DNA of 64,000 nt from Reticulascus tulasneorum. Taxonomy: Eukaryota; Ascomycota; Sordariomycetes; Glomerellales; Reticulascaceae. The stretch's first letter is position 1. Every line of letters begins with the position of its first letter. A program made the translations under genes and the position numbers. This document shows, piece after piece, positions 11,002 to 21,000 of the stretch. The notes under the pieces were generated by a model. It was not told the origin of the DNA and did no database searches. It worked only from the letters and a program-made list of their open reading frames with translations. The DNA is taken from positions 682,001-746,000 of the forward strand of contig LSAX01000003.1 of NCBI GenBank assembly GCA_001557505.1, given 5' to 3'.

Positions 11002-11859
11002 CTAACAATAAACTTCATCAGTTTCGCTGTAATCACGCTTCCACACTCCCGGACTGTTCTTAAGGAACTGAGATCGGAAACCAATCATGCGTTGTGCTCG
11101 TGGGCTGAGTGTTTTAGCAATCTCCCTGTCAACAAGAAAGGGATATGCTTCTTCGGGAGTGAGGTATGAGCATTGGAAAACGAGAGTGATGCCTCGTCTC
11201 GTAAAGTCCTTGGTCCTGTTGGCACCGCCTCCATGCACGACCTTTCCAGTAATGAAACAAGCGTCGCCCACCTCCATTTCCGCTGGAATAGTGTCCTCCG
11301 GAGTTCCATTTTCTTCGAAATCATTCCACTTGTGGCTTCCGGGAATGACTCTGGTTGCGCCGTTCTCATCGCTGAACTCAGTCAATGCGACGACGAAGTT
11401 GATACTGGCTTCGGGAGCATTAGGACCGCATAGCGTGAAGATTGGGAATTGCCATTGATCACGATGCAGTGGTTGCGCCTTACTGGCTGGGCCGATGTCG
11501 ATGACTTGAGCAGAATTCATCCAATATCCTCCTGCATCTTTCAGGTAGATCTGTTCGCATAGTTGATGGATCAAATCATTCTCTAGAATATCTTGGCGAA
11601 AGGTCTTGCTCAGCGATACCACATTATTTAGACGTGTTGTATTGTCGCCGTGGAACTCTTTAAGCCATTCTTCCGACTGCTTGGAACCAGGTCCAAGCTT
11701 ATCCATAGCAGGCTGCACCTCTTCATTTAGACGAGAAACTTGATCCTTTGTAAATAGGCCCTTGATAATGACAGCTCCGTCCTCACGAACGGCTCTAAGG
11801 ATGGCATCTTGTCCATCAGACGCTTTGATCCGCTGTAGTTTTGGTGCAGTGGCGGACAT
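11002..11859 (-). CDS. PhyH-type Fe(II)/2-oxoglutarate dioxygenase, SwnH-like
   Basis: An intronless gene of 285 residues, ATG at 11859. It has the phytanoyl-CoA dioxygenase layout: an iron-binding HxD at His132/Asp134 (LHRDQWQFP), the distal iron ligand His209 (GKVVHGGGANR), and a 2-oxoglutarate-binding arginine at 221 or 222 (RRGITLVF). The length is normal for the family. Such enzymes hydroxylate or desaturate small molecules using O2 and 2-oxoglutarate. In swainsonine clusters the paired SwnH1 and SwnH2 enzymes of this family oxidise the indolizidine core. The position, 1.6 kb from an NmrA reductase and 3.2 kb from a SwnK-like synthase, supports the same role. I cannot tell H1 from H2 by eye, so no symbol is given. 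Only one copy is present in this window. Confidence 0.88.
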   Translation of the reverse strand: MSATAPKLQRIKASDGQDAILRAVREDGAVIIKGLFTKDQVSRLNEEVQPAMDKLGPGSKQSEEWLKEFHGDNTTRLNNVVSLSKTFRQDILENDLIHQLCEQIYLKDAGGYWMNSAQVIDIGPASKAQPLHRDQWQFPIFTLCGPNAPEASINFVVALTEFSDENGATRVIPGSHKWNDFEENGTPEDTIPAEMEVGDACFITGKVVHGGGANRTKDFTRRGITLVFQCSYLTPEEAYPFLVDREIAKTLSPRAQRMIGFRSQFLKNSPGVWKRDYSETDEVYC

Positions 11860-13449
11860 GTTGCCTTGAACGTGGTTGGTGAGGCGATGTGCTTAACAAT
11901 ACTGACAGGATATAGATGCGGATTATGTGAACCCTAGCTACTGGCACAGATGGAAAAGAAATTAATAATGAATTCGTGGCTAAGGAGATATAAGAAAATT
12001 CAAAAGGGTCTGTCATAATTTTGGAAGGCTTTGCCGACTAGGAAATCAGCCGCACAATCCTGCACCTCGCATCATATATGGGAAGCGTATAGTCAATCCC
12101 GGTGCCCATGGCGGTAGTACATGTGAGCTTGTTTATCTGTGCCAACGTAATTTATACTCGTAAATTCGCGAATGAAGTGGTATATCTTCTCATGCAACAG
12201 CCGTATATCTGTGCTGAAAGGAACATTGGCGCGAATATCCCGGTTCACTCAGCTATCTCTCGCATGGTATTGGCTCCGCGTATTGTGCTTACACTTTTTA
12301 CCATGAAAAAGACAAGTTTGGAGTCACCAATCCATGGTCGGTGAGTTTTCAACTAGTCTGGCGAGTTGGCATGTTCGAATCAGACCTGATCAAATGGGGC
12401 CTACCTAAACGCTGCAGCTTGGCGTTTTCAAAGCAGCTGCTGCCTACGATCCTTCGTGCCAATTGTCGGGTACCGTATCACATGCAAGACATCAAAACTG
12501 CGGTCGAAATGATGATTCTACTACGTAGTAATACTGTTACAGAACGGATGCTCCCGGCTGCACATGCGCCACTTTCATGCAGCATGTACGGGCCGTATTA
12601 CTTTAAGTGGATTAGACTCCACCCATATGCACGACGTCCCTTCCTTCACGTTTGCCCGGTCCCAAGTTTTGGCGCGAAGGGTTAATCAAAAGCTCTGGAG
12701 AGTCTCTATAATTAAATATGCAACATAAGTTCTACAGCCACTGACTGCATTGGGTATCGGAATTTGTCTGGTCGAGCCGGCATGTCCGTGTCCGCTGCTA
12801 GTACAGTTATTATGTAAAGTAGCGGTCCCATCGGCCACACTCCCTGAACTGCACCAGGGTATAGTCTGATGGCACTTAAAGAGACAACCCGACGGACATC
12901 AAGAGAGCCCGGCCATCCAATAGTGTACTGGTGGCCAAGGCGACTACTGATCCTGGAGGATCAAACAAACAATAGCTTTGAACAGAAAATACGATGACGC
13001 GTGGCCGTTGTAATCAGGTAGAGAGAATTCTAGCCGGCTCGGAATCAACGGCTCGCATCATTATACCGCAATCCTACGGACGAACCTGTTTCCACTAACA
13101 GACTAGCAGACTCAGACGCAGACGCATATTAATTCTGCGACGAGAGACATTTGCCGAATGATCCGGTGAATACTTCTTGAGCCAATTTGGAGTCATTATC
13201 GATGTATCTCCTACAAGAAATATTCCAGTTTCAAGTCTCAGCGGCATAAAATGTGGGTATGTTGATATACAGACCTGAAGATTAACTAAACCTAGGCTTC
13301 TAGTGAGTCTACGTAACTGGTAGAGTTGCGAAGGGCAATGTCACAGTGGTAGTAAGATGAAGAAGCCAAGCCCATATGATTGCGCCGTTTAACCGCGCCG
13401 CTTCCTCACTCATTGAGAACATGTCCAGTTGGCATATCATCCTTGCTCA
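11860..13449. other. Intergenic inside the cluster, no gene supported
   Basis: About 1.6 kb between the start of the dioxygenase and the end of the NmrA reductase. It holds the dioxygenase promoter. Short frames at 12102-12685 show no motif. A second swnH, swnR or swnT gene would have fitted here but is not present. Confidence 0.5.
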
Positions 13450-14507
13450 CTAGATAGAATCTGCCTTCCATGCCCCTTCTATCACCTCCTCGATGCGCCT
13501 CGGCGCTGGGACCTTTCCTTCAAACGCTTTGACAAGGTCGAGATGCCCATGCAGATTACTAAAATCAAATGCGCCAAGTGCGACGCCTGCTTCAAGATCG
13601 GCGATCAGCGCTCGCAGCTGATCCATTCCTTGTGGGAACCGCTCAGGAAATTGTTTCCCAATGTCCACATTCGTTGGGAGGTCGACTGTCTCATGCTTGA
13701 GCAATTTCTCGACTGACTGATAGCGCACTTCGAGCTCACGACCCAGGCTCTTTTCCACGAGGCTGACAAGCTCATTCAATGAGACAGTGCTTGCTGCAGT
13801 TGTTAAGATCCGCGGCCACTTGTCCAACTCCAGAGCCAACGCTATATACCGTGCAGCATCTGTTGTGAATGTCATGCTCATTTTCGCTTCCCCGTCCCCC
13901 GGCAGCACCGCCTGCCCATTTGCCGGGTCGATGAAGAAGCACAGTGGACGAAGGTTGCTTACCACTTTCGGCAGTCCAAAATAGTCCATGAACATGCCCG
14001 GGTAGATGTATGCGTACTCCAGCGTGCCTGTCTTCCCCAGTTCTCGCCTAGCAGCAAGATGAAACCTCTTTTCCGGGTAGGGGAGGACGTTATCACCGAC
14101 GTCGTACTCTACATTAAATTCGGAGGGAATGAAGCGCCGAACGCAGGCGCACTGATCGGCAGCGCGGATTAGGCGTATCTGAGCGTCGGAAGCGGAGTCG
14201 CAGTCCATTATGAATGCGCAGATAACAACGCTGACATGTTTCTCTTTAAGTTTCTCGACCAGAGAGTCTGTGGAAGAGTAGTCTGTCTGAATGATTGGAA
14301 GGTAGTCCTTGCCAGTCAGTGGCGAAATACGGCCAGACTTGTCCGGAACGGTCTGCAAACATGGTCAATAAGTTAGAACAGCTATGGAAACGTCTTCAGT
14401 ACTTTTCTTGACATGATGTAAACCTCATGCTTGCCAGTATCATACAGGGCGTCCGTGATGAGACGACCGAGGTCGCCAAGGCCCCCAGCTACTGCAACAA
14501 CAGTCAT
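13450..14507 (-). CDS. NmrA-like NAD(P)-binding reductase, SwnN/SwnR-like
   Basis: Two exons, 14507-14403 and 14352-13450, with a 50-nt GT-AG intron containing CTAAC. The frame closes exactly, giving 335 residues. Exon 1 encodes the dinucleotide-binding start: MTVVAVAGGLGDLGRLI has the GGxGxxG-type loop. Further features of atypical NmrA-like short-chain reductases follow, such as RFIPSEFNVEYD and YIYPGMFMDYF, and there is no YxxxK triad. In swainsonine clusters SwnN and SwnR are members of this family and reduce cyclic imine or iminium intermediates. The gene is divergent from the SwnK-like synthase and shares a 524-bp intergenic promoter with it, so co-regulation is likely. Which of SwnN or SwnR it corresponds to is not decided here. 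Confidence 0.87.
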
Positions 14508-15031
14508 GGTGGGTTGCAAGTTCAACGTAACGTGGCTATAGATTTTGAATCGTGAAGAAGGGGTGACGCAATCAAAATTGTCTGTTAGAATAACACAATG
14601 TTCACGGAGGACTTCAATGTCATGCGAGCTGCTTTTAAAAGCGTGATGACAAAGTGTGGTAGTGGATGGTTCTGATCCTTCTGTCGCCGTTAAAATACCC
14701 TGACTTCTCTCCCCTGCTATATCAGTCATGATACCACCCAATCGCTCACCGCTCAATTTCTTGTTACCTAGTTTGTATCAAATGCTACCGATACTGCCTG
14801 CATATCTAGTGGGAATTCGGTTTTACTTATACGGGCTACGCATTAGTGCTTAGCTTAAACCTCGCTATCTATCTTTGGCATTCGCAGCTTGATTCCTTTA
14901 CACCGTGACCACCACCACCCCTTCTTGCACAAGGTATGTCGCGTCTTCAGCTCCCGATCTATTGAGAATCGCGTATTGCCCCCAGTGTAGTGCTAGTGAT
15001 CTAATTTGCACCAAAACGACTATCCCCAGAA
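14508..15031. promoter_or_regulatory. Divergent promoter between reductase and hybrid synthase
   Basis: A 524-bp gap lies between two divergent start codons (14507 minus, 15032 plus). This layout makes a shared control region for the first two pathway genes likely. I could not identify a specific transcription-factor site, and no cluster-specific regulator gene is present in the window. Confidence 0.55.
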
Positions 15032-18000
15032 ATGATGCATCAAGTCTCGGCGGAAGATTGTTTGACGACTGTGAAGGAGTTCAACGAGACTGATGACTCC
15101 GCAACTCTAGGGTTGTGTCTACATCAGCTTCTCGAACACATCGCCGAGACCTACAGCGACAAGATTGCCGTAATTTGTGGCAACACAACACTCACTTTTG
15201 CAGAACTTAACGCATTCTCGAATAGTTTTGCCGGAGTTCTTGTTCAAAGAGGTGTCAAGAATGGAGACCTCATCGGAGTGGCCCTGAATCGTTCTGTCGA
15301 CCTTGTCGCTGTATTACTAGCGGTCTTGAAAACGGGTGCCGCGTATGTGCCCATTGACCCTGCATTCCCGGCAGAACGAATAAATCAAATGCTGCAGGAT
15401 GCCAATCCGAAGCTAGTCATCACCGGCAATGATACACTCAGTGCCTTTACTTCCTGGAGAAGCGTGTGCTTGAGTGTCAACGAAGTGCTACATGCGAGTA
15501 GTTCAGACTCTGGTAGCCGTGACCTGGGTGTGGTGGTACAGAGCGACGATCTTGCATATGTCATGTACACCTCCGGGTCGACTGGTCGGCCTAAGGGCGT
15601 CGAGGTCAGCCACGGGAATATGTCAAATCTATTGTTATCGATGCAGAAGGAACCCGGATGTACCGAAACGGATCGCCTGCTTGCCATCACCACAGTGTCA
15701 TTTGATATGGCCGTTTTGGAGCTGTTCTTGCCACTACTCTGTGGCGCAACAACAGTGATTGCTCAAAGTCACGAAATAAGAGACACGGCCGCTCTTATCA
15801 GACTTATGGAGCATCACGAAATTACCATGATGCAGGGGACACCCGCAATCTGGCAAATGTTGCTAGATTCAGGCTGGCGAGGGCAGCCCCGGCTTATCAA
15901 GATCTTGTGCGGCGGCGAAGCGCTCTCTCGACCACTAGCAGATCGCTTGCTGGCCTGCGGCGACATGATGTGGAATATGTATGGCCCCACTGAGGCAACT
16001 GTGTATGCGAGTATTTGGAGGGTATGCCAGGGTCATGATGTAATTATTGGTGGGCCCATCACCAACGGCCGCCTCTACGTCCTCGATACGAACCTGTCTC
16101 CAGTACCACTCGGCTGTCCTGGTGAGCTGTATATCGGAGGAGCCGGCGTCGCTCGTGGCTATCGAAACAACATCGAACGTACGAAGTCTCAATTTCTCGT
16201 CAACCCCTTTCACGACGGTCTGATGTACCGAACCGGTGATCTCGCATGTTTGCTCGCGCCGGGAAAATTGAACGTGATAGGTCGTATAGACAGGCAGGTT
16301 AAGATCCGAGGTCACCGAATCGAGCTGGGTGACATCGAGGCGGCTATCAATGAGAATGAAAACATCTCTGGGGCAGTTGTGGTTTGTCGTAATGACCGAC
16401 TAGTGGCGTATTGCTTGCGAAAGGGAAAGGCCCTTGGGAGTGGAGTTGAAGCCAAGGCAAAGCTGGACCGTGTGCTACGCCCTTGGCTAACTGAGCGGCT
16501 GCCATCTTACATGTTGCCAGCATTCTTCGTTGAAATGGAAGCTTTCCCGGTGACGGTGAATGGCAAAATTGACCGCAACGCCCTCCCAGATCCAGTGGCT
16601 ACAATTCATACTACCGCCGACATAATGCCCATTACTGAGCTGGAGGTTCAGTTAATCGCAATTTGGTCAAGAGTTCTTGGCCATGGGCACATTGGCATCT
16701 ACGATAACTTTTTTGAGATTGGAGGGGATTCTTTGCGAGTTGTCCGTGTCCAAAAAGAGCTTGAGAGACTGCTAGGCCGGCCCGTCTCGTCGCCCAGACT
16801 GTTCGAACACTATACAATCAAGACGTTAGCGGCGCATCTAATCAACTCACCCGATATGGCTGACCGGAAACTGGGCACTAAGAAATGGCGCGTGAATGAT
16901 GCCGAGGACATCGCTGTTGTCTCCATGGCATGTCGGCTGCCTGGCGGTATTACCACCCCAGAGGACTTTTGGGAGCTACTCGAGCGGGGTGGGGACGCCA
17001 TCTCCGACGTGCCAGAGGATCGTTGGGATGTTGATTCCCTATACGATTCCAGCTCAGACGCCCACGGCAAATCATTTTGCCGCCATGGTGGATTCATTCC
17101 CTCAATCAACTCGTTTGACATATCTTTCTTCGGAATCTCGCCACGAGAGGCACGTGCTTTGGATCCTTCCCAGTATATGATGCTGGAGACTTGTTGGGAA
17201 GGATTTGAGCGCGCGGGTTATACTATGGAGCAGTTACGTGGTAGCCCGACCGGCGTATTCATCGGCACTAGCAATATTTTAGCCCATCAGCCTCTTAACC
17301 CAACTGCCATTAGAGATCTGGCAGACCTTGACGGATACACTGTGACAGGCTCGGCTAGCGGCACTATGTCCGGCCGTATCTCCTATCAACTGGGACTGGA
17401 AGGCCCGGCAATGACGATAGACACTGCGTGCTCCTCGTCGCTGGTAACGACCCACTTAGCCTGCACTGCGCTGCGTCAGGGTGAGTGCGACGTGGCCGTG
17501 TCCGGTGGTGTAAGTCTGATGCTCAATCCCGGACTTCATGTGGAGTTCAGCCGTCTACAGGGCATGTCGCCGGATGGCCGTTGTCGTTCTTTTGCTGCCG
17601 ACACTCAAGGCACAGGGTGGTCCGAGGGCTCTGTCGTCGTTATTCTCAAGCGTTTATCCGATGCCCAGCACGATGGCGATCTGATCCATGCTGTGATACG
17701 CGGCACGGCTGTCAACCACAACGGCCGCAGTGCTAGCTTGACGACGCCCGGCGGCTTGTCTCAGCAGCGACTCATTCATACAGCCCTGAATACGGCTAGA
17801 CTGCAACCTGATGATATCGACTACGTCGAGGCTCATGGCACCGGTACTAGACTGGGCGATCCAATTGAAGCTACTGCGCTGGCGGAGGTGTTTGGACCTA
17901 GCCGTACGAATGCAGAACCGCTATTCGTCGGTTCAGCCAAGTCCAATATCGGTCACACTCAAGCCGCAGCTGGTCTCGTAGGTCTGCTTAAAGTGGTACT

Positions 18001-21000
18001 TGCTATCCAACATAGCACCTTGCCGCAGACTTTGCACGTCGTCAAGCCCACTCCCGCGGTGGACTGGCAGAGTGCAAACATGACGCCGGTGCTTAGTAAA
18101 CGGCATTGGTTATCACAAGAGGGTCGGCTTCGCCGGGCTGGTGTCAGTGCGTTCGGCATCGGTGGCACTAATGCTCATGTCATTATCGAAGAACCACCGA
18201 AGCGAACTACGGTTGCTGTTAACGGAAATACGCCAGTTCAGCTTCCTTCCATTTTGCCGTTTCTTCTCTCGGGAAACTCTGATATAGTCCTACGCATGCA
18301 AGCCAGAAAGCTCCACCGATATATCAGCAGCTCCAGTGACCAGTTTAGTCTTGAGAACATAGCCTACTCCTTGTCGACCACTCGTACCCACTTCCGAAGG
18401 CGGTTAGTACTAATGGCCGAAAGTAAGGTTGAGCTGTTGGGGAAGCTAGATTCAATTACCAACCCGGACTCATTCGAGTTACCAGCTAGCAATACTGCGG
18501 AGGTGCCCAGGTTAGCCATGCTCTTCACTGGCCAAGGCAGCCAATGGCCAGGCATGGGCAAGGACCTTTATGAGGTCTACCCCATCTTTCGCGAAGCTAT
18601 AAGCAAAATCGCGGCCGAGTTTACGGAATTAGAGCTGCCGCTGCTTGATGTCATGTGGGCGGACGCTAGCAGTCCAGTTGCCGCATTATTAAACCGTACC
18701 GACTTTGCTCAGGCTGCTCTATTTGCCTTGGAGGTAGCGTTGTGGCAGCAGTGGCAGAGCTGGGGCGTAAAGCCTGACTTTGTCGTTGGCCATAGCTTGG
18801 GAGAACTTGTGGTTGCTCATATAGCAGGCATCTTGGATCTGCCTGATGCCTGTCGATTAGTCGCTGCGCGTGGCCGATTAATGCAAGCTCAATCCGGCGA
18901 CTGCCAGATGGTATCCCTCGGCGCTAGCGCCGCCGAGGTGGCAGCAGCTATTGAGACATTGGGCCATGGTAGCAGGGTCGATATCGCCCTCTATAACGCA
19001 CCAATGCAGACAGTTATATCCGGCGATAGAGATGCTGTCGAAAGCATACGGTATTATTTCTCTGCGCATGGCCGGAAGACCAAGACGCTAGTCATCGGAC
19101 ATGCCTTTCACTCCCGTCAGATGGACGGTATGCTGGCAGACCTCCGAGCCGTCGCTGAGACCGTGCGTTTTAATCCTCCTCGGCTAAGCATCATCAGCAG
19201 TCTCTACGGACGGCTGGCTAGGACGGGCGAGCTCGAACAGGCGGGCTACTGGGTTCAGCAGGCACGTGAGCCAGTCCGCTTTTGCGATAGTATCCAGGCC
19301 TTGGCCCGTCATGGTGTCAACATCTTCCTTGAGTTAGGACCGCAGCAAGTCCTTTGTGGCATGGGCGTAGCTTGTCTTACAGATGAGGTCAAAAGCAAGT
19401 CCACTGTCTGGTTGCCATCTATTCTCCCTCGCAAAGACAACTCCTTGGTCATTCAACGCAGTGTTGCCGATCTACATATGCAGCACGTAGCTATTGACTG
19501 GTCGGCCTACTTTGAACCTTTTGGCTGTCAACGCATGGAAATGCCAACCTACGCTTTCCAACGGGAGTGTTTTGTTCGTCTCGACAAGAAACAAAATGCT
19601 GCTGCAAAACCCATTAGCAGTGCCATCAGTAACATTTCCCAAGGCCGTCAGGATCAGTTACAGTTCGGTATAACGTGGCACGCAGTGAATATGGACTTTG
19701 TCCATCGCAGCGAGACCTGGGGTCTTTTAACTCCAGGTGATAATGCAACTTGGGCAGGAAGTTTGAGATCCAGCCTATCAGGAGCTGGTATACGGTTGGT
19801 CGAACTCGAGCACCTGAAGGATGCCGAGAAGCTGGACGGTGTGGTTTGTCTCTGGGACTCGAATGCCGATGTTATATCCCAGACGCAGGATTTCATTGAA
19901 AAAGCTCTTAAACAGCTGCAGACGGCAGTTCAGACTCAATTTATGCCGCCGCTTGTATGGATCACTCGCAACGCAGTCGGCACTGGAACCGAGTCGGACG
20001 ACCATGCCATGCAACTCGGGGCGGGGCCATTATGGGGTCTAATGAGAACTGCCAGGAACGAGCATCCAGAATTGAAGTTGCGTCTAGTCGACTTGGGTGA
20101 AGAGATGAGTGCCTGTATCGCATTCGCGTTGATGTTTGACGTCGAACCGGAATGCGCTGTGCGCCAAGACCGAGTGCTTGTCCCACGAATGCAGCGTGTT
20201 GACTCAGTACCGAAGGCATTAACCCAGCAACGACTCATCCGATCGGATGGTGCTGTGCTGATAACAGGCGGCCTCGGCCATCTCGGAGCGCGCGTAGCAC
20301 GGTGGCTGGCAAGTGAGCATGATATCCGCGACTTGGTACTTACCTCACGCCGCGGCATGCAAGCATCCGGCGCAAATGAACTGGTGGTCGAGCTCACTAG
20401 GTTTGGCGTTAGAGTCACTGTAATTGCCAGCAACATAGCGGATCCAAAAAGCGTCAAGTCTATCATGGACATATTCAGCAAAGACCGGCCACTGCGAGGG
20501 GTGGTTCATGCAGCCGGAGTCGCTGATTCTGGTGTCCTCTCAAGCATGACGCCTGAGCGGTGCGCAACAGCGCTCGCGCCGAAGGTTCACGGCGCTTGGC
20601 TTCTGCACCAATCAACCCGAAACATGGACCTGGATCTCTTCATGATGTTTTCTTCCATTTCTGGCGTCCTCGGTATGCCGGGCCTTGCAAATTACGCCGC
20701 AGCCAACGCCTTTCTTGATGCGCTGGCGCACCTGCGTCGCGCCGAGCGCTTGCCAGCTACTTCACTGGCATATGGTACCTGGGCAGGCGAAGGCATGGCG
20801 TCCAGACTCAGCGGAGTCACCCAATCTCACCTCGCTCATTTTGGCCTTGACCCTCTGGAACCCGAAGAAGGGCTGGAGCTGTTCAAACACGCTGTGGTCA
20901 GCAATCGTGCACTGACTGTGGCGGCCGCGCTCGATCTGGAGAGGCTTCAGAGATACCTTGAGGAACAGGGTGGCATACCGCCTTTATTTCGTTCACTTCT

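Noticed and set aside
12365..12390. GTTCGAATC resembling a tRNA B box
   Set aside because: No matching TpsiC stem, A box or acceptor stem could be formed around it.
12102..12685. Two frames in the gap between the dioxygenase and NmrA genes, considered as a missing swn gene
   Set aside because: Neither shows dioxygenase, reductase, aminotransferase or transporter motifs.
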